Positions 8,616-16,488 of a DNA stretch of 64,000 nt are shown here, one piece after another. The stretch covers positions 970,927-1,034,926 of the forward strand of contig NZ_ML974127.1 in NCBI RefSeq assembly GCF_004765815.2, given 5' to 3'. This stretch comes from Halorussus salinus. Lineage in GTDB: Archaea > Halobacteriota > Halobacteria > Halobacteriales > Haladaptataceae. Numbering within the stretch: position 1 is the stretch's first letter; every line of letters begins with the position of its first letter. The notes beneath the pieces were generated by a model. That model searched no databases, was not told where the DNA came from, and saw only the letters and a list, made by a program, of their open reading frames with translations. A program made the translations under genes and the position numbers.

Positions 8616-9467
8616 ATGTCCGACGAAGTGACAGCTCCCGAGTTCGCGCCCGAAGACGCCCTCGTCGTGGACGACGACCGATTCGCCCCCGAGAACGCCG
8701 CGCTCGTCACGGGCGCGGCCTCGGGTATCGGACGCGCAACCGCGCTCGTGCTGGCCGAGAACGGACTCACCGTGGTCGGCACCGACGTAGACGAGGAGGG
8801 CCTCGCGGAGACCCGCGAACGCGCCACCGACCACGACCTGCCGGGCACCGTCGAGACCGTCGCGGGCGACCTCCGCGAGGACGTGCCCGCCATCGTGGAC
8901 GCGGCGGCCGACCACGGGAGTATCGCGTTCCTCGCCAACGTCGCGGGGATGCAACACATCGACCCCATCGAGGAGTTCCCGATGGCGGCCTACGACCGGA
9001 TGCAGGAGGTCATGGTGCGCGCGCCGGTCCAGTTGTCCAAGGAGTGTCTGCCTCACATGCGCGAGACCGGCTTCGGCTGCGTCGGCAACATGGCGTCGGT
9101 CCACGGCCACTACGTCACCAGCGACAAGGTGGCCTACAACGTCGCGAAGTTCGGTATCCGAGGCCTCACCCAGTCCATCGCCGCCGAGAGCGAGGAGACC
9201 GACGCCGACGTGCGCGCCTTCTCGGTCAGCACGGGGTACGTGAAGACGCCGCTCGTCACCGACCAGATTCCCGACACCGCCGAGCAACGCGGCATCTCCG
9301 TGCAGGAAGTGGTCGAAGACGTGATGCTCGGCCAGTCGCGTAGCAAGGAGATGATGACGCCCGTCGAAGTCGCCAACCTGTTCGCGTTCGGCTTCTCGAA
9401 GCACGCCAGCCACCTTAACGGCGGGGACCTGCGCTTCGACGACGGAATGACGCTGACCTACGAGTAG
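8616..9467 (+). CDS. Short-chain dehydrogenase, 3-hydroxybutyrate-dehydrogenase-like
   Basis: A 283-residue SDR enzyme. The cofactor motif TGAASGIG is at residues 32-39, and the catalytic Ser161, Tyr174 and Lys178 (YNVAK) are present. The segment STGYVKTPLV after the active site resembles the PGYVxTPLV of D-3-hydroxybutyrate dehydrogenases, so an NAD-dependent hydroxyacyl substrate is likely but unproven. The start is the ATG at 8616; a longer GTG-initiated frame to 8526 has poor composition and would cover the intergenic promoter area. It is divergent from livJ, and may take part in the same acyl metabolism. Confidence 0.82.
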   Translation: MSDEVTAPEFAPEDALVVDDDRFAPENAALVTGAASGIGRATALVLAENGLTVVGTDVDEEGLAETRERATDHDLPGTVETVAGDLREDVPAIVDAAADHGSIAFLANVAGMQHIDPIEEFPMAAYDRMQEVMVRAPVQLSKECLPHMRETGFGCVGNMASVHGHYVTSDKVAYNVAKFGIRGLTQSIAAESEETDADVRAFSVSTGYVKTPLVTDQIPDTAEQRGISVQEVVEDVMLGQSRSKEMMTPVEVANLFAFGFSKHASHLNGGDLRFDDGMTLTYE

Positions 9468-9626
9468 TCACTTCCCGCCGGTCTCGGGCAGGACGTGTTC
9501 GACTTTCTCGAAGGGAAGCCAGCCGACGTTCCGGCCGTGGCTGTCCTTCAGAATTAGTCCTTCCCGGCCCTCCTCGAAGGCGTCGCAGGTGACGGTCGGC
9601 CCGTCGCTACGTTCGACTCGTGGCAT
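9468..9626 (-). CDS. Small uncharacterised protein, 52 residues
   Basis: A short frame with ATG at 9626-9624 and TGA at 9470-9468, directly abutting the SDR stop codon. The product contains the motifs LILKDSHGRNVGWLPFEKV and has codon use with high G/C at third positions, as expected for a real gene. It may be a small beta-rich protein. I do not recognise a named family. It is convergent with the SDR gene and lies 43 bases downstream of the Bat-like regulator on the same strand, so it could share that transcript. Confidence 0.5.
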   Translation of the reverse strand: MPRVERSDGPTVTCDAFEEGREGLILKDSHGRNVGWLPFEKVEHVLPETGGK

Positions 9627-9669
9627 ACCGGTCACTGGACAAGCAGGCTACAAAAAGCTATCCCGCGAT

Positions 9670-10371
9670 TCATTCGAGTTCGTCCAGCGCCTCCACGACG
9701 CGCTGAATCATCTTCTGCTGGCCCCGACGGAGGTTCTTCGACACCGCGGGCTTGGACACGTCGAACTCGTCGGCGAGGTGGCCCAGCGTCGCGCCCCGCG
9801 GATTCTCGAAGTAGCCGTCGGAGACCGCTGTCTCCAGCGTCTCGCGCTCCACGTCCGAGAGGTCCCGACACCCCTCGATGAGCGTCATCGCGGCCCCGGC
9901 GTTCTGCACGAAATCCTGCATCTCGGGCAGTTCCGTGTTGTTGCGGTCCAACACGTCGTACTCGTTGCCCCGCTCCAACTCCGAGAGGGTGGTGTCGGCC
10001 TCCTCGATGCCGTCGAAGCCGACGTGCCAGACCTCGCTTCCCTCCTCGATGTGGAAAGGACCGGTGATGTAGCCGTCGTTGTCCCGAATCGTCGCCATCG
10101 CGTCGGTCTCGCCGATGACCGTCCGGATGTGCGCGACGTTGTCCCGGCGGGTCAACAGCGCGTAGTCGTGCATGTTCTCGTGGCCGCGCAGGGCCGAGAG
10201 ACCGTCCGAGAGCGCCCCGCGGTCGTCGCCCTCGACCATCATCCGGGTCTCCAACTGGTCGTTCACCCTGTCGAAGTCCCACTGGATGGCCGAGAACCCC
10301 ACCGCGTGGTCGTCGGTAGTGTCGATGAACGGGCAGTCGTACTGCTCCATGTCCATCGTGATATCTATCAT
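9670..10371 (-). CDS. Bat/DmsR-type helix-turn-helix regulator
   Basis: A 233-residue transcription regulator of the bacterio-opsin-activator family. The C-terminal 55 residues form the HTH_10 domain: LSDVERETLETAVSDGYFEN, then LGHLADEFDVSKPAVSKNLR with the recognition helix. The N-terminal 165 residues are a probable sensory domain with no metal motif that I can see. The start is the ATG at 10371; a second Met five codons later is possible. It is divergent from the aldo/keto reductase, with 187 bases between them that contain the AT-rich promoter area of both genes, so it may regulate that neighbour. Confidence 0.8.
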   Translation of the reverse strand: MIDITMDMEQYDCPFIDTTDDHAVGFSAIQWDFDRVNDQLETRMMVEGDDRGALSDGLSALRGHENMHDYALLTRRDNVAHIRTVIGETDAMATIRDNDGYITGPFHIEEGSEVWHVGFDGIEEADTTLSELERGNEYDVLDRNNTELPEMQDFVQNAGAAMTLIEGCRDLSDVERETLETAVSDGYFENPRGATLGHLADEFDVSKPAVSKNLRRGQQKMIQRVVEALDELE

Positions 10372-10558
10372 AGGCTATCCTTGCTATTGAACCCCATACG
10401 GCAGATAGGTTAAAAGACTTTTCTTCGCTTCCGACGGCCTCCTCTCGAAACTGTAGCCCGAGGAGCCTCCGACGAAATTCGCCGAATCGTCGGGCGGCGA
10501 ATCAGAGATTTCCGACGCCGAAACCACTTTCCTCGCGCTCGTCCAAGTTGGAACTGCT

Positions 10559-11392
10559 ATGGCTCAACGCGAGGAACTCGACGACGCACAGCTACTGGAC
10601 GGGATGCCCCGACTCGGTCTCGGGACGTGGGAGAACACCGACGCCGGAACCTGCGCCGAGAGCGTTCGGCAGGCGCTCGACATGGGATACCGACACATCG
10701 ACACCGCCCAAGCGTACGACAACGAGGAGTACGTCGGGGAGGGCATCGCAGACGCCGAGGTGGACCGCGAGGAGGTCTTCCTCGCGACGAAAATCTGGAC
10801 GAGCAACCTCTCGCACGAGGACGTGATTCACACCTCCAAGGAGAGCCTCGACAAGCTCGGCACCGACTACGCGGACCTGCTGTACGTCCACTGGCCCGCC
10901 AACGAGTACGACCCCGAGGACACCCTCTCGGCGTTCGACCAGCTCTACGACGACGGACTTATCGAGAACGTCGGCGTCTCGAACTTCGAGCCGCGACATC
11001 TGGACGAAGCGCGGGACGTTCTCGACGCCCCCGTCTTCGCCAATCAGGTCGAGATGCACCCGCTCCTCCCGCAGGACGAGTTGGTCGAGTACGGGCAGGA
11101 GAACGACGTGAACATCGTGGCCTACTCGCCGCTGGCCCGCGGGAAGGTCTTCGACGTGCCCGAAATCGAGGAGATAGCCGAGAAACACGACGCCTCTCCG
11201 GCGCAGGTCAGTCTGGCGTGGCTCCTCCAGCGCGACGGCGTGGCCGCGATTCCCAAGGCCTCCAGCGAGGCCCACATCCGGGACAACTGGGGCGCGCTCG
11301 ACCTCGAACTGGACGACGAGGACGTGGCGAAAATCGAGGGTATCGACCGGCGCGAGCGACAGGTCGACCCCGACTTCGGTCCGTGGAACTGA
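10559..11392 (+). CDS. Aldo/keto reductase
   Basis: A 277-residue NADPH-dependent oxidoreductase of the AKR superfamily, TIM-barrel fold. The catalytic tetrad is intact: Asp48, Tyr53, Lys78 and His111. The C-terminal cofactor segment is present (AIPKASSEAHIRDNWGAL). The closest general type is the 2,5-diketo-D-gluconate reductase-like group, but substrates in this family are broad. It begins with the ATG at 10559, 187 bases from the divergent Bat-like regulator. Confidence 0.88.
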   Translation: MAQREELDDAQLLDGMPRLGLGTWENTDAGTCAESVRQALDMGYRHIDTAQAYDNEEYVGEGIADAEVDREEVFLATKIWTSNLSHEDVIHTSKESLDKLGTDYADLLYVHWPANEYDPEDTLSAFDQLYDDGLIENVGVSNFEPRHLDEARDVLDAPVFANQVEMHPLLPQDELVEYGQENDVNIVAYSPLARGKVFDVPEIEEIAEKHDASPAQVSLAWLLQRDGVAAIPKASSEAHIRDNWGALDLELDDEDVAKIEGIDRRERQVDPDFGPWN

Positions 11393-11474
11393 CCCGATAG
11401 AGTCGCGTCTCCCGAATTTCGTTCTTCTCCGGCAAACAAAACGTTTTACTAACAGGTACTCGATTCGTCGGACG

Positions 11475-11993
11475 ATGAACCAGTCGCCCGACACCTCCGC
11501 CTCCACCTCCACGTTTCGCGCGCTCCATCGACTCGTGGAACACTACACGCCCGACGGAACCATCGGCAGGACGCTGCTGGGCGGGACCGCCCTGTTTCTG
11601 GCTCCGGTGTTGTTCCTCGGCGGGTCGTCGGTCCTCTTCGGCGGTGCCTTCCTGCCCATCGTGCTGTTCGCTCTCGCCTCGGTCGTCCTCAGCGTCCCGA
11701 CGCTCTTCGTCGGATTGGTGACTCTCTGGCCGGTGTACCTCTCGCTCATCGGCAACGTCGAGTCGCCCGAACTGTACCCCGACGGTGCGAGCGCGCCGGA
11801 GACCGACGGCGAGCGCGAGAGCGCGGAGGCGATTTTGAAACGCCGGTACGCCGCCGGGGAACTCTCCCGCGAGGAGTTCGAGCGCCAACTGAACGCGGTG
11901 CTGAGAACGTCGTCGTCCGACGGGCGCGACGGACTCACCGGCGACGGGCGGGGCCGCGACGACGAGCGACGCGAACCCGCGCGGAATCGGTAG
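11475..11993 (+). CDS. Membrane protein with C-terminal SHOCT motif
   Basis: A 172-residue protein with two or three hydrophobic helices between residues 33 and 93, including a Gly/Phe-rich segment (LFLGGSSVLFGGAFLP). Residues 117-142 (AILKRRYAAGELSREEFERQ and onward) match the short SHOCT domain often found at the C-termini of archaeal and bacterial membrane proteins, where it is thought to mediate oligomerisation. The tail is basic and disordered. A TATA-like ACGTTTTACT at 11441-11450 lies about 28 bases before the ATG, which fits leaderless expression. Confidence 0.7.
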   Translation: MNQSPDTSASTSTFRALHRLVEHYTPDGTIGRTLLGGTALFLAPVLFLGGSSVLFGGAFLPIVLFALASVVLSVPTLFVGLVTLWPVYLSLIGNVESPELYPDGASAPETDGERESAEAILKRRYAAGELSREEFERQLNAVLRTSSSDGRDGLTGDGRGRDDERREPARNR

Positions 11994-12185
11994 CGACGCC
12001 GCTCGCAGGTTCGCCGACCGGCCGGGTCGTCTCCGAAGACCCCGGTCGCCTCGGAAGACCTCGGCCTCGTCTGAAGCGTCGAGTCGGAGTTCGGACGGTT
12101 CTGTCGCCGCGAACTCGTTGGCCGAGTTTCATCTTTGGGAGCGACCCCCAAAACTTCATATTGGCCGTAACGTATTAAAACGCAG

Positions 12186-12929
12186 ATGCACGGTGGAACG
12201 AGCAACACTGGTCTCCTCGGGGCGATTCGGTACGACCTACAGCGACTACACGAGAGTTGGATGGCACTCTTCTTTCCTCGCCAGCGAAGCGACCACGGCG
12301 GCGTCCTCGGCAAGTGGGAACCCTCGACGACCACCGGAACGGTCGCCTACCGCGGGTGGAGCGCGGTCGGCACGGCGGTCGTCGCGCTCCTGTACCCCCT
12401 GACGCTGTTCGGGTTCGCGGCCCGGTACTACACCCGGAAGATAGACGGCACCGCGACGCGACTCGGCGCGGTCGGCGTCCTCCTGCTGTCGCTTCTGGTC
12501 TGGGGCGGCCTGACGGCGCTCGCGCGCGTCAGATTCTCGACGGACGGCTTTATCGCGGTGGGGGCCGCCGGAGGAGTCGCCACGCTCGCGGCCCTCCTCG
12601 CGTACCTCACCGGGACGCGGGGCGGGCGCGCCAGCACGGTCCTGCTGGCCTACCCCTTCGCGATGACTGCCGTCTTCCTGCCGCCGGTCGTCGCGGCGCT
12701 CTACTCGCCGACGCTCTCGGAGGTAATCTTCCCCAAGAGCTACACGCTCGCGGTCTGGTTGCTCGACAACCCCCTGAACCTGTGGGGCATCAACACCTTC
12801 CTGCGCGAGCAGTTCACCCTCGAAGGCGCGAACTACGTGGCGATGTGGGTCGGTCTCTCGGTCCCGACCGGGTGGCTCCTCGGTCTCCTCGTGACGCTGG
12901 CCGACGTGGTTCGCCCGAAAAGCGCGTAG
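12186..12929 (+). CDS. Six-helix integral membrane protein, unknown function
   Basis: A 247-residue membrane protein. Hydrophobic segments lie near residues 58-82, 90-110, 122-142, 150-172 and 215-240, and the loop around 180-205 (NPLNLWGINTFLREQF) looks amphipathic. I do not recognise the family with confidence; the layout resembles Yip1-like haloarchaeal proteins. It starts at the ATG at 12186. The 190 bases upstream include AT-rich runs suitable for a promoter. The following 63-residue membrane gene is 38 bases downstream and may be co-transcribed. Confidence 0.65.
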   Translation: MHGGTSNTGLLGAIRYDLQRLHESWMALFFPRQRSDHGGVLGKWEPSTTTGTVAYRGWSAVGTAVVALLYPLTLFGFAARYYTRKIDGTATRLGAVGVLLLSLLVWGGLTALARVRFSTDGFIAVGAAGGVATLAALLAYLTGTRGGRASTVLLAYPFAMTAVFLPPVVAALYSPTLSEVIFPKSYTLAVWLLDNPLNLWGINTFLREQFTLEGANYVAMWVGLSVPTGWLLGLLVTLADVVRPKSA

Positions 12930-12966
12930 AGCAACGTTTTTGCCCCTCTCGTCCCGAGAATCGCGT

Positions 12967-13158
12967 ATGGAGTTCAATCTGCCCGTGACCGCCGCGATAC
13001 TGGTCGGAATCGTCGCGGTCGGTACGGCCGCGCTCATCGGGATGGGATTCATGGCCACGAGTACCGTGCTGATGATGGTGACGCCCTCGATGCTGGTGTT
13101 CGGCGCGATAACACTCGCCGTCGGCGTCAAGCACGGCGAGTACCGCGCGACGCGATAA
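12967..13158 (+). CDS. 63-residue two-helix membrane protein
   Basis: A short gene starting at the ATG at 12967 (MEFNLPVTAAILVGIVAVG). It has two hydrophobic helices joined by a short Met-rich turn and ends with GVKHGEYRATR. Small proteins of this length and C-terminal pattern recur in haloarchaeal genomes, but no function is known to me. A nine-codon upstream extension exists and is less likely. It follows the six-helix membrane protein by 38 bases. Confidence 0.6.
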   Translation: MEFNLPVTAAILVGIVAVGTAALIGMGFMATSTVLMMVTPSMLVFGAITLAVGVKHGEYRATR

Positions 13159-13353
13159 ACTCGACGGAGAGCGATGCGACTGCGCGGTAACGCGAAAAGA
13201 GCGACGAGAAATCGACTCGACTCGCTTCTGCGGTCGTCTCGACCCTACCCAGTCGAGTTTAGTTGACGACCGCGACGCGAGCGAAGCGAGCGAGCGGACC
13301 GAGGAACCCTCGAACGAGCGCGCCTCAGGCGCGCGAGTGAGGGGGTGACGACG

Positions 13354-13408
13354 TGTTTTTGGTGGAGCTTTTGCAAGGGCGGCGCGTTCATGCGCCGCCC
13401 GCTGGAAA
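13354..13408 (-). repeat. Hairpin element 3' of the PAPS-reductase-like gene
   Basis: Just past the stop of the gene at 13414 (minus strand) comes a short T-run (CCTTTT), then a perfect nine-pair GC hairpin (13377-13385 with 13392-13400), then an A-run and CCACCAAAAAC. The same skeleton recurs after the gene ending at 14768. It could act as a transcript 3'-end or RNA-stability element. The interval 13159-13353 otherwise holds only GCGAGCGAAGCGAGC-type low-complexity sequence and another inverted repeat at 13318-13334. Confidence 0.55.
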
Positions 13409-13413
13409 AGGTC

Positions 13414-14385
13414 CTACATGTAGCCGAGGTCGCGCAGGCGCTCCATCAGGTCCTCTTTGTCTTGGGCGCGGCCCGCGCGCTCGGTCGTGTCTTCGAGGTC
13501 CTGCAGCCACGCGGGCTCCTCGTCGGACTTCTCGGTGCTGACCTCGCTACCCAGCGAGCGGAATCCGGCGAAGTACTTGGGGCTGACGGGAATGTCGTCC
13601 TGCGTCAGGCCGTTCGGCAGGTCGTCGTCGGCCTCCGGGACGTAGCCGTCGTCGGGGTAATCTTCGACCGTGTCGGGCACGACGTAGTGCCAGAAGGTGT
13701 CCCAGACGGCGCGCTCGTCGAACTGGAGAATCGGCTGGACGCGGTCGTGGGGCGGGTAGATGTCGGGGTCGTGGCGCGGGGAGAAGAACGTCTCGTCGGC
13801 GCGGGCCTCCTGTTCGTCCCAGCGGACGCCGGAGATGATGCCGTCGATGTCGAGTTCTTCGATGGTGTCGTTGAGCGCCACCGTCTTCAGCAGGTGGTTG
13901 CCGACGTAGGTGTCCAGCAGGAAGGGGAACTCGTCCTCCTCGTACTCCAGAATCTCGCGGACGTGGTGCTGGTTGTGGTCGTTCAGCGCGTCGATGGGGA
14001 TGTCGTCGCCCGGTTCGAGGTCGTTCTCCTCGGCGTACTCGCCCACGTCGTCGTTGCTCGCGTAGACGACATCGAGGTCCCACTCGTCTTCCCACTTGGC
14101 GACGAAGTCGTGAATCTCGTCGAAGTGCTGGAAGTGGTCGATGAACACCGCGGTCGGGGTGTCGAGGTCGAACTTCTCGGCGACTTCCTTGATGAAGTAG
14201 AGCGTGAGCGTCGAGTCCTTGCCACCGGTCCACATCACGGCCGGGTTCTCGTACTCTTCGAGACCCTGCCGGGTCACGTCGATAGCCTTCTCGATCTTGT
14301 GTTCCATCGAGGCGTAGTCCTCGGGGTCTTCGCCTTCGCCGTCGCTGTAGTCTACGTCGACGTAGTTCGGGAAGTCTTCGGGCAT
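13414..14385 (-). CDS. PAPS reductase-family (adenine nucleotide alpha-hydrolase) protein
   Basis: A 323-residue protein of the phosphoadenosine phosphosulfate reductase family. The PP-loop is TGGKDS at residues 53-58. The catalytic C-terminal Cys motif of true assimilatory PAPS reductases is not visible; there is no cysteine at the end, which instead reads RLRDLGYM. It is therefore more likely a sulfurtransferase- or ATP-pyrophosphatase-like enzyme that adenylates a substrate. The protein is very acidic. The promoter area (CTAATTAG-like, near 14400) gives an almost leaderless transcript. It is followed by the hairpin element at 13354-13408. Confidence 0.75.
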   Translation of the reverse strand: MPEDFPNYVDVDYSDGEGEDPEDYASMEHKIEKAIDVTRQGLEEYENPAVMWTGGKDSTLTLYFIKEVAEKFDLDTPTAVFIDHFQHFDEIHDFVAKWEDEWDLDVVYASNDDVGEYAEENDLEPGDDIPIDALNDHNQHHVREILEYEEDEFPFLLDTYVGNHLLKTVALNDTIEELDIDGIISGVRWDEQEARADETFFSPRHDPDIYPPHDRVQPILQFDERAVWDTFWHYVVPDTVEDYPDDGYVPEADDDLPNGLTQDDIPVSPKYFAGFRSLGSEVSTEKSDEEPAWLQDLEDTTERAGRAQDKEDLMERLRDLGYM

Positions 14386-14685
14386 CGTTCGTAATTACAT
14401 CTAATTAGGACCGTAAAGTGCTTTTCGGCTTTTCATTCTCGCAGGCCCCACCATCGAGCGCGAAAGCGCCGTCTACCGGCGTCTCAGACCCGAATTGGTG
14501 TGATAGATTGGCGTGGTAAAACGACTCACGAATAGTGAAATCGAACCGCGGATACGAGCGACTGCCTGCTCGATTGCCAGCGACCGAGACCGATTTTCCG
14601 GGACCTGCGAGCCGAAGGCTCACGCACCAGCAGTCCTACTACGAGCGAAGGAGCGAAGCGACTGAGCGAGCAGATCTTTTTTGAT
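14386..14685. other. Intergenic region without a supported gene
   Basis: About 300 bases between the PAPS-reductase-like gene and the hairpin element. It is less GC-rich than its surroundings near 14386-14420, which is the promoter side of the PAPS-like gene, and near 14500-14545. Further on there is haloarchaeal low-complexity sequence (GAGCGAAGGAGCGAAGCGACTGAGCG). Open frames here lack acidic composition. No tRNA fold is seen. Confidence 0.5.
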
Positions 14686-14767
14686 CCACATTTTTTCGAG
14701 GAGTGGTGCCGCAGGGCGCGACCTGCGGTCGCGTCCTGCGGACACCCGACGAAGAAAAAAGGTGGGT
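14686..14767 (-). repeat. Hairpin element 3' of the 195-residue protein gene
   Basis: Directly downstream of the stop at 14768 (minus strand): ACCCACCTTTTTTCTTCG, then a GC-rich inverted repeat with arms GCAGGACGCGACC / GGTCGCGCCCTGC, then CTCGAAAAAATGTGG and ATCAAAAAAG. The order T-run, GC hairpin, A-run, second A-run is shared with the element at 13354-13408, although the hairpin sequences differ. This suggests conserved structure rather than a copied transposon. Confidence 0.55.
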
Positions 14768-15355
14768 TTAGATAAACTCGTTGTCCCGCCAATCGACCCC
14801 GTTCGACCCCGAGTTCGAGGAGTCCGGTCCTTCGACCACTTCGATAGAGGCGGGCCGGTCCTCGCCGTCCACGATGCGGGTCGCTTGCAGGTCGCCGTCC
14901 TGTTCGGTGATGGCGGTCAGCGTCCCTTTCTCGGCGAGTCGCGCGATGTCACAGAGGACGAGGAACATCGGGTACTGGAGCGCCGTGTTCTGCAACACGG
15001 TCTCGCGGTCGCCCTTGAACGCGGCGACTTCGATGAGTTCGCCCATCGGTTCGTCGTCTTCCTCCTCGTCGAGTTCCTCTGCGTCGTCACCCCAGCGCGG
15101 CCCCTCGCGTCGCTTCTGCTCTTCTTCGGTGTAGACGCGGGTCTCGGAGATCGAGGCCTTGAGTTGCGCGGTCGGCGTGTACTTGCTGATACTGTCGTCG
15201 TCCGCGACGGCGCTGATGATGAGCGTGTTCTTGCGCCGGGTGATGTCCACGCTGACGATGCTCGGGGGAAGGTCGGGGTCCTCCTCGAAGTGGTCGTAGA
15301 CGTTTTCCAGCGGCAGTTCGAGCGTCGAATGAAGTCGATATACTTGCCCCGTCAT
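14768..15355 (-). CDS. Conserved haloarchaeal protein, 195 residues, unknown function
   Basis: I take the start as the ATG at 15355 (MTGQVYRLHSTLELPLENVY), because the 14 codons upstream have non-haloarchaeal composition and include the promoter. The N-terminal 80 residues look like an alpha/beta domain (SIVSVDITRRKNTLIISAVA). A very acidic, Glu-rich segment lies around 90-105, then a helical segment ALQYPMFLVLCDIARLAEKG, and the end is Ser/Asn-rich. From memory it matches a family found only in haloarchaea (DUF7110). No function is known. Its 3' side carries the hairpin element. Confidence 0.65.
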   Translation of the reverse strand: MTGQVYRLHSTLELPLENVYDHFEEDPDLPPSIVSVDITRRKNTLIISAVADDDSISKYTPTAQLKASISETRVYTEEEQKRREGPRWGDDAEELDEEEDDEPMGELIEVAAFKGDRETVLQNTALQYPMFLVLCDIARLAEKGTLTAITEQDGDLQATRIVDGEDRPASIEVVEGPDSSNSGSNGVDWRDNEFI

Positions 15356-15467
15356 TTGTGATTTACATGCAGGTTCCCGGCTGGCGACACGGTACACGGG
15401 AGTCTACGGTGTCCGAACATATATGGCCTCCTCTTTAGCTCCTCGGTGTATCGTCCGAAATTACTAT

Positions 15468-15809
15468 TCACGCCGACAACTCGGCTTCGAGTTCGCCGCG
15501 CTCGTCTAGTTCCGCCAATACGTCGCTCCCGCCGATAAACTCGCCGTTCACGAACGTCTGGGGAATCGTCTCCCAACCGCTGTGGTCCTCCAGCGCGGCC
15601 CGGTGTTCGGCCAGCGCGTCCAGCACGTCCACCGTCTCGTAGTCGTCGCGGTACTGCTGGATGAGTTCGAGCGCCTTCTGGGAGTAGCCACACTGGGGCA
15701 TCAACTCGTTGCCCTTCATGAAGAGGACGACTTCGTTCTCCTCGATGGCCGCGTCCACGCGGTCCCGAACCTCTTCTTCGGTCATGTCGCTTTCCGGTTG
15801 GAAAGTCAT
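15468..15809 (-). CDS. Monothiol glutaredoxin (Grx4-type)
   Basis: A 113-residue glutaredoxin starting at the ATG at 15809. The active site is CGYS in MPQCGYSQKALEL, a Phe-to-Tyr change from the CGFS motif of monothiol Grx4/GrxD proteins. The family features VVLFMKGN, IPQTFVNGEFIGGSD and the TIP loop are present. Grx4-type proteins carry or insert Fe-S clusters and bind glutathione; haloarchaea use gamma-glutamylcysteine, so the thiol partner here is uncertain. A nine-codon upstream extension is possible but less likely. It stands 37 bases downstream of gfcR on the same strand and may be read from the gdh-gfcR transcript. Confidence 0.88.
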   Translation of the reverse strand: MTFQPESDMTEEEVRDRVDAAIEENEVVLFMKGNELMPQCGYSQKALELIQQYRDDYETVDVLDALAEHRAALEDHSGWETIPQTFVNGEFIGGSDVLAELDERGELEAELSA

Positions 15810-15846
15810 ACTGCCTGATACGCGGCAGGGCCGCAAAGAAGTTGCG

Positions 15847-16488
15847 TTAGTCGTCGTTGCCGACCCGGACCACGTTGATGAGCGAGTGGACCGGCACGCC
15901 CGCTACTTCTTCGACGCCCTGCTTGTCCACGAGGACGACGCAGGCGACCGGTTCCCCGCCCTGCTCGCGGATGGCCTCGACCGTCTCGGTCATGGTCGTC
16001 CCGCTGGTGATGGTGTCGTCTACGACGTAGCACTCCCGGTCGCGAATCTGGGCGAAGTTCCGCGAGAACGTGCCGCCCAAGTCCTCGATGTCGCCCTCCT
16101 CCCACTGGTGCTTGCTCGGCGCGTAGGTCCCGAGGTCGGTGTCGAGTTCGCGCGCGACGGCGGTCGCGAGGGGCGCGCCCGCCTTCTCGATGCCGATGGT
16201 GAGGTCTACCTCCTCGCCCTGCTTCGCGAGGAGGTCCGCCATCGCGGCCCCGGCGTGGTAGAGTCGGTTGCTGTCCCGGCCGAGCGCCGACCAATCGACG
16301 TGGATGTCGTGGGGACCGCCCGCCGGTTCGGTCGTCGTCGTAGTCGTCGGCGCGCCGGTGCCGCTCCGCTCGACCAGCCAACTCGCGGTCTCGCGCGAGA
16401 CGTTGAGTTCGTCAGCGATTTCGCCCTTCGATAGCCCCTGCTGGGCGAGTTCCGCCGCGCTCTCGATGAGGTCGTCTACGTTCTTCAT
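15847..16488 (-). CDS. gfcR: GfcR-type sugar-catabolism regulator (HTH plus phosphoribosyltransferase domain)
   Basis: A 213-residue protein with an N-terminal helix-turn-helix (residues 15-40, LSKGEIADELNVSRETASWL) and a type I phosphoribosyltransferase-fold domain with the PRPP motif VVDDTITSGTTM at 155-166. In Haloferax, GfcR is an orotate-phosphoribosyltransferase-like regulator that activates semi-phosphorylative Entner-Doudoroff genes when glucose or fructose is present. The gene overlaps the gdh stop by four bases, so regulator and glucose dehydrogenase are translationally linked here. This context strongly favours the regulator over a pyrimidine-salvage enzyme. Confidence 0.88.
   Translation of the reverse strand: MKNVDDLIESAAELAQQGLSKGEIADELNVSRETASWLVERSGTGAPTTTTTTEPAGGPHDIHVDWSALGRDSNRLYHAGAAMADLLAKQGEEVDLTIGIEKAGAPLATAVARELDTDLGTYAPSKHQWEEGDIEDLGGTFSRNFAQIRDRECYVVDDTITSGTTMTETVEAIREQGGEPVACVVLVDKQGVEEVAGVPVHSLINVVRVGNDD

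Noticed and set aside
13414-14385. Assigning the PP-loop gene as an assimilatory PAPS reductase
   Set aside because: The catalytic C-terminal cysteine motif is missing and no sulfate-assimilation genes lie nearby.
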